In this document: positions 55,331 through 64,000 of the stretch, piece after piece
Layout of the letters: every line of letters begins with the position of its first letter
Position numbering within the stretch: the first letter of the stretch is position 1
DNA from: Onthophagus taurus
Taxonomy: Eukaryota; Arthropoda; Insecta; Coleoptera; Scarabaeidae
NCBI RefSeq assembly: GCF_036711975.1
Contig: NC_091971.1
Span: 131,501 to 195,500 of the forward strand
Direction of reading: 5' to 3'
Length of the DNA stretch: 64,000 bases
The notes under the pieces: generated by a model
Database searches by the model: none
The model's input: only the letters and a program-made list of their open reading frames with translations
Told to the model about the DNA's origin: nothing
Position numbers and translations under genes: made by a program

Positions 55331-55760
55331 TACTCGATTATCACGATCTATTCGTCATAGTTTCTCCTATGCCCAATCTCAATTCTTTCCCGTTAACCTC
55401 GTATAGCCCTTAAAATGACACCATGACCCATGACAAGAAAAAATTAATTTGGTTAATCTAAGAACGGCATATCAGAAAAAAAATTTTAAAATAAAAGTTA
55501 TAGCAAACTTTATTCTTAACAATATTGGTCTTTTACACTTTTACTCTCAGATGCATAAATTTCGAGAAAAATTCGAAAAGGTGAAAATTTGCTGAAATCG
55601 TCGTTTTACATATTGTTTTTGGTACAGCATGGGATCCGTAACGTTTTAGAAAAAAAGCTTTAGTATAAAAGTTGTAGCTAACCGTATTCTTAACAATATT
55701 GCTCTTTTACACTTTTGCTCTCAGATGCATAAATATGGAGAAAACCAGGATTTTGTACCG
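55331..55760. repeat. Right part of repeat K, then a two-unit repeat of about 170 bp
   Basis: 55331-55430 continues repeat K. From 55480 to 55760 two diverged units share AACTTTATTCTTAACAATAT or AACCGTATTCTTAACAATAT, CTTTTACACTTTTxCTCTC and AGATGCATAAAT. A third relative is at 49930-50110. Confidence 0.55.
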
Positions 55761-57239
55761 CAACTCCGTAAATGTATCGTAGATAGAATTTCGCAATAAT
55801 GCAATGTTTTATTTGAAAATCCTTGATTATATCTTCTTCAAACGAATAAAAAGTTATAAACAATATATAACTTTGTGAATCATCTTCATAAAAATAGATG
55901 CCATCTTTGTTCTTGTGTTATACAGGATGTTTTAAATGTAAAAATGACATTGAATAAGTCATGGTCAATTGAAAGTTAAATTATTATTATGTTTTTTTTT
56001 TTATAATTTATAATAATGATAAATAAGGAAATCTTAAATAACCGGAACAAAATAATTTTTTAATCTTGTTTAATTTAATAAAATATATTGAAATTTTCCT
56101 GGTAATAATAAGACATTTTTTAAACATCTCAAGACAATTATTAATTGCACATTCAAAGCGAGTTAATTAACCTTCGCGTGGTGTAAAGAACAATACATAG
56201 GAAATTATTAATTAACTTCCGTTCTTGTTTTCCAATTTAAACATTAAAATTAATATATTTATGAATAATAAATATAAAGTTTTATTGACACGGTAATAAG
56301 AGTTTTACAAGATGAAATTATTTGCAATTTGATTTCATACCATAGAGTTTAACTCGTCTTCGATATTGAAATGTCAAGTTTATGAAATTTTACCCGATTT
56401 AATCTGTTGGCATTTGAATGGTAATCGTGACGCCTTCAGGACTCGAATTAGAAATTAGAAGAAGCATCTTTGGGGCGCGGACAATTTTTTTAATCATCTA
56501 ATTTCGATTACTTGCCCGACACGATTCATAAATTAAATATGAAACACAAAAATAATCGAACGAATACCTTACAAAAACTGTTACATGACTCTTGTATAAA
56601 TGAGGATACGTTGAATTATTTATTATAGAAAGTTTATTTTCGGCAACGCGGCGAAAATTGCATCAAGTTCCAAGAACTGTATTCAAGTACAATTTATTAT
56701 TTACAGTGTCACTGACAAGATGATATTCGAACAATTTCATTCGTATCGATTCGTTACGAACAATTTCACTCCAATTACGCAATTTTTTTTTTTTCGAGTC
56801 ATTCAATTGATGCGGATTAATTTCAATCACAACAATTTCGAGTTGAGTATATTTCCAGAGAGATAGTCAACGCTATTTAGACCTATCTAATAATTGAAAA
56901 GTAATGAGCAATTAATTCAAAACCATTTGGGGACCTCATGATGTGTAATACCATCTTATCAATTTTACTTTCACTACATCCTGTTCCGCAAGGTAATAAC
57001 GATTATGGTATATGGTGATTCTTTAGGTATCATTGTTATTTATTATGAATGAAACGTAATCAATATTTGGAATAATTAAAGAATAAATTGTTCTCTAATT
57101 ATAGTCGATTTAGTTTAAATTAAAAATTAATTAATAGCACGAGCGTTCACACGTGCATAAACAACGAGCCGAAGACGGTGTCATTCCGAGGGCTGTATAA
57201 ACTTAGCGGGAGAGAATTGAAATCGAGCATTTTGTGATT
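55761..57239. other. Non-coding stretch
   Basis: No gene or defined element was recognised. Long ORFs are absent on both strands. Confidence 0.4.
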
Positions 57240-57480
57240 TCGATAGAAGACACTATGACGAATCGAGTGACGTATAGATTTTGATCATCGGGTACATCGT
57301 TTACGAGTTATCACCACTTAAAGAAGGTCAATTTTGTGTTATTTTCGTGTATCTTCGCATTATTTTGACGTTTTAGCGAAATTCGAAAGAGTTTTCAAAT
57401 CGGGCATTTCCACTTTCGTATTGGCCAAAGATTAAGCTTTCGAATGAGACATTGTTTATCGAAATCGGTTCACTGGTTCT
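57240..57480 (-). repeat. Dispersed repeat K, copy 3
   Basis: Reverse-complement match to 8950-9148, including ACACGAAAATAACACAAAA, GTGATAACTCGTAAACGATG and TCTTCTATCGAAATCAC. It has no insertion at the TA used in copy 2. Confidence 0.6.
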
Positions 57481-57555
57481 CATGTTATAATTAAAATACT
57501 ATACATGTAAAATTCTGTTTAATTGGGGGCTAACTTCACATAGGTGTCATTATGA

Positions 57556-59078
57556 ATAATTGAAGGGGTCGGGAGAAAAAAGTGCCAAGCATCATGTTTG
57601 TTGTTTTGAGATATAGCAAGTTGAAAGTTTGGCTAAATCCATAAATAACATTTTAGTGCAGACAACAAACCAAAGTTTTTTAATACAAAGGTCATGTATC
57701 TATATACCGTTAAAAGTGAAGATGTAGGTAAAAAAAACGCTATTATAAGATAAAAATGGTTGTATAGAAAAATATGCACTGAATAATGTTGCTTGGCATT
57801 TTTTCCCCAAAAATAAAAGACATTAGGTTTGTTTGTACTTTTATTAAAACACACACTGTCATCGACAAAAAATACTCTTAACCAAAAAGGTACTTTTCAA
57901 ATAGGTCTATATTACCACAACATCTTCCTTTTGGTCGTCTACTTCAGCGGAAGACTGTAGGCCATTGTAATATCCATGGTAGATGGGAGGAATGTATTGC
58001 ATCAAGGATTTGACATCATCTAATTTTTTTTTATTGATTTTGTTGGGCGCATTTCTTTTTAAATGTAGTGCTACTCCTTCCACGTTTCTTTAGGTTCAAC
58101 ACTAAAAACTCTTCGTTCATCAAGTGTTTGAGTTTCATTTGAAAAGGTTCTTCGCTGTCAAATTTAAAGCAAATAGCTTTGGAAAATCGTGGAGGAGTAA
58201 CACCATCTGTACAAAACTTGCTTTTTGTGTTAAAGTAGGTCTCTTGCACCCTAGACAAATCGAGGAAATCCTCACTCATCATGCATGTTACAATGAAGTT
58301 CAGTGTTTTGTTCCACACTTTGCTACTATCTCTCTCCATTGCCCAGGACTGTACACATTTTGGCAGTGCTTGGTATGATACTTTTCTATTTTTGAAAAAA
58401 AGTCACGGTCTGATGGAAGATAAGTATGACCAGTTATCAGGAAGTAATGTTCTATTGTTTCAAAACGTTTACTAGCTACAAGGTGTGACCAAAGCGACAT
58501 TATGTTCCAATTTTTATTTTGTCCTCCGCAGTTGTCGGTAAATATTACCAACTTCTTTGCGTGGACATTTGCTACTAATAAGTACTTTACAATACAGCTT
58601 CCTATTTCATCACTACCCTTTTTTCCAACTGATTCATCCCACATGAACATAAAACCTTGTCCAGAAGTGCAGTTATGGATACCTACGTTATAGGTCTACA
58701 GTTTCCTGCAGTAAAATGCAGGTCCACATGACAGTTTTGGTGTAGGGAGGGTTCGTTGCTAAATAATTGGGATCGCTGTCACTATCATCAAATTCTTCAT
58801 ACAAGTCTTCTAGGTTTTCATAATAATCTTTAAGATTTCTAACACATTTCCTCTTTCCCTCCATTTCTCATGGGGAGCTTGACACTGTCTTCCCCAAAAC
58901 TTTGCAAACAACCAGTTGAGGTAATAAAATGCAATGCAAATACAGAGCAATCTAACGGCAATCATTGAAATCTAAACAGTGCTGCTTGTAATTTGTTCAA
59001 TTTACTCATAGACAGCACTGCTAAATTCGGTTAGGCCAAAATGATGCTTGGCACTTTTTTCTCCTGACCCCTACAATT
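57556..59078. mobile_element. DNA transposon F, decayed
   Basis: The terminal inverted repeats read ATAATTGAAGGGGTCGGGAG at the left and, on the other strand, ATAATTGTAGGGGTCAGGAG at the right, extending through AAAAAAGTGCCAAGCATCAT. A target duplication is not clear because the tips are themselves AT-palindromic. It carries a broken - strand coding region with a CGGQNKN motif. Confidence 0.75.
58031..58864 (-). pseudogene. Broken transposase-like gene with CGGQNKN motif
   Basis: From ATG 58864 the frame reads EGKRKCVRNLKDYYENLEDL and an acidic DDSDSDPNY region, then stops at about 58697. After a likely internal deletion, 58650-58300 reads MFMWDESVGKKGSDEIGSCI, VIFTDNCGGQNKNWNIMSLW and FLITGHTYLPSDRDFFSKIE. 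A frame change near 58320 leads to 58339-58031 with DGVTPPRFSKAICFKFDSEE and a basic end. D-N-CGGQNKN and TGHxYLPxDRDF are hallmarks of a widespread, little-studied insect family (DUF7869-like) thought to be DDE transposases. The assignment is from memory of the motif and is moderate. Confidence 0.6.
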
Positions 59079-60089
59079 ATGTTGTAATCTCAACAAGTTT
59101 AGTGAAAATAACTTTTTATTTAGTGCGTGGGTATAAATTAAACAATTTGAGATTAGGATTTAATACGAGAAAATACATGGTTAACATTGCTTGTGTTGTC
59201 AGTTGTAATTGTCATTTGATTAAATACACAGTTTGTTGCTATCGTCACACGGGCTATTTAGATTATTTTTATTTTGTAACCATGTCTTTTTTAATAACTA
59301 TTTTAATTTAACTAAACTACTATTAAATAAGCTACTATACTTATTTATCATTTATATTTACAACATAAAGATTGCAAAGAGCTTTCAGTCATTTGACAGA
59401 TCAATTGATACACAATCCATTAACACAAAGTCTATTAATACACATTTGGTAGAAACAATTCTATCTAACGCCATTTAATTGTCGTTCTGCATCGATAGCC
59501 TAAGAAACAAGGTTTTCATCCGAAAATATGTTGTAATCTCAACAAGTTTAGTGAAAATAACTTTTTATTTTGTGCGTGGGTATAAATTAAACAATTTGAG
59601 GTTAGGATTTAATACGAGAAAATACATGGTTAACATTGCTTGTGTTGTCAGTTGTAATTGTCATTTGGTTAAATACACAGTTTGTTGCTATCGTCACACG
59701 GGCTATTTAGATTATTTTTATTTTGTAACCATGTCTCTTTTAATAACTATTTTAATTTAACTAAACTACTATTAAATAAGCTACTATACTTATTTATCAT
59801 TTATATTTACAACATAAAGATTGCAAAGAGCTTTCAGTCATTTGACAGATCAATTGATACACAATCCATTAACACCATTGAGGTCTTATATATAATCTAG
59901 AGTGCGTATGCTGTGGCCCCCACCACGCCTAAAATGAAGCCAGAAAGGTCGCCATGTTAGATGTACCAACTTAGCGGGAGATTCGAAATTCTTATATATA
60001 CTTATGCAAGAATTTACATTATTATAAACTGGAAGACAGAAAATGATAACCAAAACAAAACATTAATTTTTTATTGATAAATAATTATT

Positions 60090-60531
60090 ATAGTAGAAAC
60101 CACGAGAGCTGGCAGTGACAGATCGCTTAAAAATGGTATGGATCAAGATATGGACGTACGACTTAGATTATTTCATCACATACATTTAAATGTAGGTTAT
60201 GTTAGTAATGGAGGTTATATGTCAAACAATGTCAAAGATATTATTTAATGATTTTCCTTTCAAAGAAAACATTTTCGGCTTGTGAAAACACTAACAGATT
60301 CATGACAACGCTCACAAGACGTTTCAATTTGAGGTTATAATTATAGAGTTACATCCCTTATAAGAACAGACGTACTTTTTCGACGTGGCCATTTGAATTG
60401 TACAGCAGACATATTAATCTAATGCTATCTCTTTCTAACACACATTACTCTCTAGCGACTTGTGAACTACGTATGGCATTTGTAAGTCGGAAAATGATGA
60501 TTTACTGCCAGCTCTCGTGGCGTCTACTATA
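60090..60531. repeat. Inverted-repeat element nested in D
   Basis: The ends ATAGTAGAAACCACGAGAGC and the complement of ATAGTAGACGCCACGAGAGC continue through TGGCAGT, an inverted repeat of about 27 bp enclosing 390 bp without an ORF. The flanks are AATTATT and AATTATA, a possible but imperfect duplication. Confidence 0.65.
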
Positions 60532-60678
60532 ATTATATAATATTTTAAAAGAACTTAATAATTTTTAGCCATAACCCTTATACTTAACATAAACTAAGAA
60601 GAAAATATTTAAAGCAATTCCGATTGATCACGTTAACCTTTGCTTATAAATAATTGAGAGTTTATTTAAAAAAAACTG

Positions 60679-60838
60679 AACAGTCCTTAATAATAAACTT
60701 TACTTGAACTTCAATTGAAGACCTCGGTGCAAGAAGGGAGTAGCTCCATTTAACAAGAGAAGGAGTTGTCCCCTTCTTATACCGAGGTCTTCAATTGTTA
60801 TTCCAAGTCAAGTAACCAGAAACATTTTATGGACTGTT
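60679..60838. repeat. Long hairpin nested in D
   Basis: The core arms CAATTGAAGACCTCGGT (60712-60728) and ACCGAGGTCTTCAATTG (60781-60797) pair perfectly. They are extended inward by AAGAAGGG/CCCTTCTT and outward, with gaps, to CAGTCC/GGACTG. A transcript would form a stem of about 45 bp with a loop near TTTAACAAGAGA. It may be a small MITE; a small-RNA precursor is possible. Confidence 0.65.
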
Positions 60839-61745
60839 GTAAATAATCGTCCAACCTACCAAATTATAAAAAACATATGTGAAACGAAAAGAATTTGAAA
60901 ACTTTCATCAAAAATCAAATTTTAATAAAAATAATAATATGTTTATGAGAATTGTGAGGTTATAATTGTAGGTACAATAGAGACTTGAAACTATAGCTAA
61001 GTTCAGGTCGGTACATCCAACATGTCTGACTTTCTGATTACCCCCACCACCACCACATACGCTCTCTAGATTATATATAAGACCTCAATGATTAACACAA
61101 AGTCTATTAATACACATTTGGTAGAAACAATTCTATCTAACGCCATTTAATTGTCGTTCTGCATCGATAGCCTAAGAAACAAGGTTTTCATCCGAAAATA
61201 TGTTGTAATTTCAACAAGTTTAGTGAAAATAACTTTTTATTTTGTGCGTGGGTATAAATTAAACAATTTGAGGTTAGGATTTAATACGAGAAAATACATG
61301 GTTAACATTGCTTGTGTTGTCAGTTGTAATTGTCATTTGGTTAAATGCACAGTTTGTTGCTATCGTCACACGGGTTATTTATTTATTTTTATTTTGTAAC
61401 CATGTCTTTTTTAATAACTATTTTAATTTAAGCAAACTATTATTAAATAAGCTACTATACTTATGTATTTATCATTAATATTTACAATTTAAAGATATTT
61501 TAGTCGTTTGACAGATCAATTGATACACAATCTATTAACATAAAGTCTATTAACACACATTTGGTAGAAACAATTCTATCTAACGCTATTTAATTGTCGT
61601 TCTGCATCGATAGCCTAAGAAACAAGGTTTTCATCCGTAAATATGTTGTAATCTCAATAAGTTTAGTGAAAATAACTTTTTATTTTGTGCGTGGGTATAA
61701 ATTAAACAATTTCAGGTTAGAATTTAATACGAAAATGCAATTTTA

Positions 61746-62014
61746 ACATTGCTTTTAACTTCCAAAAAGAAACGTCAAATCGCAACTTTAAAGTGATTTT
61801 TCGGTAAGTACTACATTTTTCCGCACTTTTTTTTATCATTAACACATCTTTTGAGTCATTTCCTACCGATTAAAAAAGAAATCATCGATTTTTAAGAGGG
61901 ACAGCTAATCTTAATATATTCCCAATATTTTGAATCAAATTATCTTGTGACAAAATTGTCATAATTGTTAAAATCTAAAAATAATCTCGAAACTATTCCA
62001 AAAGAATCAATAAA
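61746..62014 (+). other. Upstream region of the channel gene
   Basis: Single-copy sequence between the tandem array and the start codon. No TATA box was identified. It presumably contains the leader and promoter. Confidence 0.35.
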
Positions 62015-64000
62015 ATGGCATCACGCCCTATAAAATACATCTCGCAATCATCGATTTCTTTTGCATCCGCTTTATCGGACAAAGTAAAAAGCACGTTTTC
62101 CATACATTTACATTTAAAAGCATATAGAAGATTATTTTACCTTGTTGCTGAACCAGTTTGGTACATCAGTATCCTTTTGTTTAATTATCTGGCCATTATT
62201 GCTATAATTTTCGCCTCATTAAATGGAAAGTGTATTCATGACGAAGATTATAGAAAATACAATATTAATCGTAAGAAGTATTTTTTATGTATTAAAATAT
62301 AAGTTTAAAACAATTTTTATTGTAGTTGTTATGTATATTTTGGATTTAGTTTATTTGTTGGATATGATATTGGTGATTGGTTGTAAACTTTTACCAAGTT
62401 TTGACTTAATTGATGTCGATGTTGTTCTTCGTCCTTATTACATAATCAGTTTGGAATTAATTTCTATAATACCTGTTGAATTTTGTATACCAACAAGTTC
62501 AACATTGGGAGCAAGGGTGTTTTGCCTTGTAAAATTAGTGAAAGTTTTAAGGTTTGCAAGAATTTTACATTTCTTTGTAACCCATCGAAATTTAATTGGC
62601 AGTAATCTTTTTACGCGGATTATCGCTTTGATAGCAATGGAAATGGTTGTTATAATGCTAATGTACACGGTTTATTGTAATATAAATTGTGCAACCGGAT
62701 TTTGCGAAGACAATAATTGTAATTCTCCAAGAATTATTGTTTTAATGAGCTCCGTTGTGATGTCGTCTGGTCTTTCAAATTTCGCTTACCATTTCAGTTG
62801 GAGTTTAATAAGCATTTTTGGCATGTTAATAAGTTATTATTTGATTTTTATTTTAACATTAAGCGAGATTGCTTTTGAATTTTTTCAAAAACACATTCAA
62901 GGCGTTTCTTTCGCAAACACTTACAATAACGTTATTGTTAAACAAAAAAAATGGAAATCTCCGAGACATTTGCAACAAGCGACTCGAGTGTACTTTAGAA
63001 ATGTTTGGAAGGATCGTCGGGGTTATCCCGAAACGAATTTTGCGGATGAAAATTTACCTTATTCGTTTAAAAGTGAGATGATGATTGATGTTTCTTGGCT
63101 CGCATTTCAACATTCGCATCTTTTCAATAAACAACCTTTGCCGTTTTTAAGGGAAATTTCGAAATATATTAAACAAGAATTTAAATTACCCGGTGAAATG
63201 ATTTATAAACGAGGTCAATGGAAAGATAAAATGATTTACATCGTTTCAGGAACTCTTCAATTATTATCGGAGGAAGATGGAGAATCGCCGATTTTATCAT
63301 TAACCAGTGGTTCTTGTTTTGGAGATTCTTGCATGATTCGAATGTATCCATCAAGAAATAATGTTCGTTGTAAAGGATTCGTTGAACTTTATACATTAAA
63401 AACGTGTGATCTTATTCGGTTGTATAAAAAATTTTCTGAAGATCTTTCAGTTTGTAAAATTGATATCAAATGGAGATACAAGCAGGCAATGAATTTACAC
63501 GGAATGGTTTTGGAAAGTAAACGGAGAATGCATGGAACTCCGCGACATTTAGACATTTACAATTTGTTGTGGACGAAGAATACTTTACACAAACACATGT
63601 CAAAAACTAGAGAATCAATGCGAAGACATCGCTTCCAAAATATTTATTTAATAAACGAAACGAATCCGCGCGATTTTAAACAGATGCATTTCACCGCTTA
63701 CTTTTTGGACACCCTGGCGATTACTGAAAGATTAGAAATTGAAACCGATACGGTTTTTTTGAAACATTCGTGTCCTTGTATTTTGCAACCGGATTCTGTC
63801 ATCGTTTATTTTTGGGAGTTTTTTGTTATCGTCGTTACCCTTTTTGTGGCATTTTTAATACCTCAGAAAGCTTTTATAAGAAACGTCGATGTTAGCTGGT
63901 TACCGCTCATTATGTTTATATGCACTTTTATTTTTTGTTTTGATATTTATGTGCAGTTTTCTATTGGAATTATTTCGAAGGATGGCACAAAAGGTAAAAC
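62015..64000 (+). CDS. Cyclic-nucleotide-gated/HCN-like ion channel with a second channel module starting (partial)
   Basis: Membrane ion channel of the CNG/HCN/EAG superfamily. Exon 1 is 62015-62270, a 55-nt intron follows, and exon 2 begins at 62326 and stays open to the window end (at least 643 aa; a donor AAAG-GTAAAA near 63992 is possible). Module 1: S1 about 48-68, S2 87-105, S3 about 122-137, and S4 with basic residues every third place (Lys155, Lys158, Arg161, Arg164 in VKLVKVLRFARI). S5 is 184-204, the pore about 219-240, and S6 242-266. A cyclic-nucleotide-binding fold follows (about 348-455: YIVSGTLQLL, SCFGDSCMI, GFVELYTLKTCDLIRL). After 110 linking residues, CILQPDSVIVYFWEFFVIVV (570-589) has the IxxPDSxxxxxW pattern that opens S1 in this superfamily. 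A second hydrophobic segment (611-633) follows. So a second module begins before the window ends. The pore lacks a GYGD or similar filter. Confidence 0.85.

Larger units (their letters stand above)
53048..55332. mobile_element. Mariner-like element I, copy 2, carrying MITE A
   Basis: The element is 53050-55330 (2,281 bp), with TA at 53048-53049 and 55331-55332. The left tip lacks one G (CAGGTGTCCCAATTTCG). It directly abuts element M and shares the TA between them. It carries a decayed transposase on the + strand and MITE A at 54357-54684, at the same position as in copy 1. Confidence 0.9.
59868..61098. mobile_element. DNA transposon D with nested inverted repeats, in the array
   Basis: The element is 59876-61090. 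The tips CATTGAGGTCTTATATATAA and complement run on to TCTAGAG. They are flanked by ATTAACAC at 59868-59875 and 61091-61098. An 8-bp duplication fits hAT or P-type elements, but no transposase is present. Two further inverted-repeat units lie inside: 60090-60531 and 60679-60838. Confidence 0.85.
59079..61745. repeat. Tandem array, 449-bp unit, about 3.2 copies
   Basis: Units start with ATGTTGTAATCTCAACAAG at 59079, 59528, 61200 and 61643 (ATGTTGTAATTTC or similar). The first two starts are 449 apart. The second and third are 1,672 apart, which becomes 449 after subtracting the 1,215-bp element D and its 8-bp duplication. Copies are very similar, so the array is young. Each unit has an 80-93 codon ORF on the + strand, but the unit length is not a multiple of three and the third copy is truncated. 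Confidence 0.9.

Noticed and set aside
59048-61399. An ORF of 82-93 codons recurring in three tandem units (VVISTSLVKITFYFVRGYK).
   Set aside because: It is repeated because the DNA is repeated. The unit is not a multiple of three, the third copy is truncated, and it has no signal peptide or known domain.
1-64000. Search for CRISPR arrays, prokaryotic operons, rRNA genes and viral genes.
   Set aside because: None was seen. Direct repeats here are long tandem units or transposons without regular spacers.

Overview
This looks like a nuclear segment of an insect genome, possibly a beetle (the order is a weak inference). It is AT-rich. Real genes have short introns with GT-AG ends (often about 50 nt), and several have TATA boxes with a TCAGT-type initiator. 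Four genes encode cuticular proteins with the Rebers-Riddiford (RR) chitin-binding domain, which is specific to arthropods. Much of the rest is young and old transposon sequence, often nested.

Layout. 1-3300 holds a fold-back repeat and a hAT-like element with an 8-bp target duplication. 3462-7252 holds two RR-2 cuticular protein genes on the + strand. 8619-12642 is transposon territory: a decayed coding fragment, then a complete Harbinger element with an intact Myb-like gene and a frameshifted transposase. 15317-18995 is a local tandem repeat broken up by fold-back elements. 20255-22692 is a third cuticular protein gene (about 542 aa) with a tRNA-Asn(GTT) gene inside its last intron. 22981-26961 is again repeats and nested elements.

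27014-29116 (- strand) carries a tight pair: a SIRT4-type mitochondrial sirtuin and ANKRD16. 30560-32155 (- strand) carries a fourth RR gene and a probable small secreted-peptide gene. The - strand exon at 38512-39147 belongs to an unrecognised secreted protein, and its first exon may lie 11.4 kb away at 50520-50552. The stretch between is full of mobile elements: a Harbinger element inserted into a non-LTR reverse transcriptase, and a mariner-like element carrying a MITE. A second copy of that mariner with the same MITE at the same site lies at 53050-55330. 57556-61745 holds another DNA transposon remnant and a 449-bp tandem array. The window ends inside a + strand gene for an ion channel of the CNG/HCN type, which seems to contain two channel modules in tandem.

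Most of the annotated genes fall into two functional groups. The RR genes and the neighbouring secreted-protein genes fit a cuticle/extracellular-matrix cluster with a shared gene structure: a tiny first exon, phase-0 introns and the RR domain in its own last exon. SIRT4 and ANKRD16 are housekeeping genes. No prokaryotic operon, CRISPR array or viral gene was seen. All exon models come from reading splice sites and frames by eye and have not been checked against transcripts.
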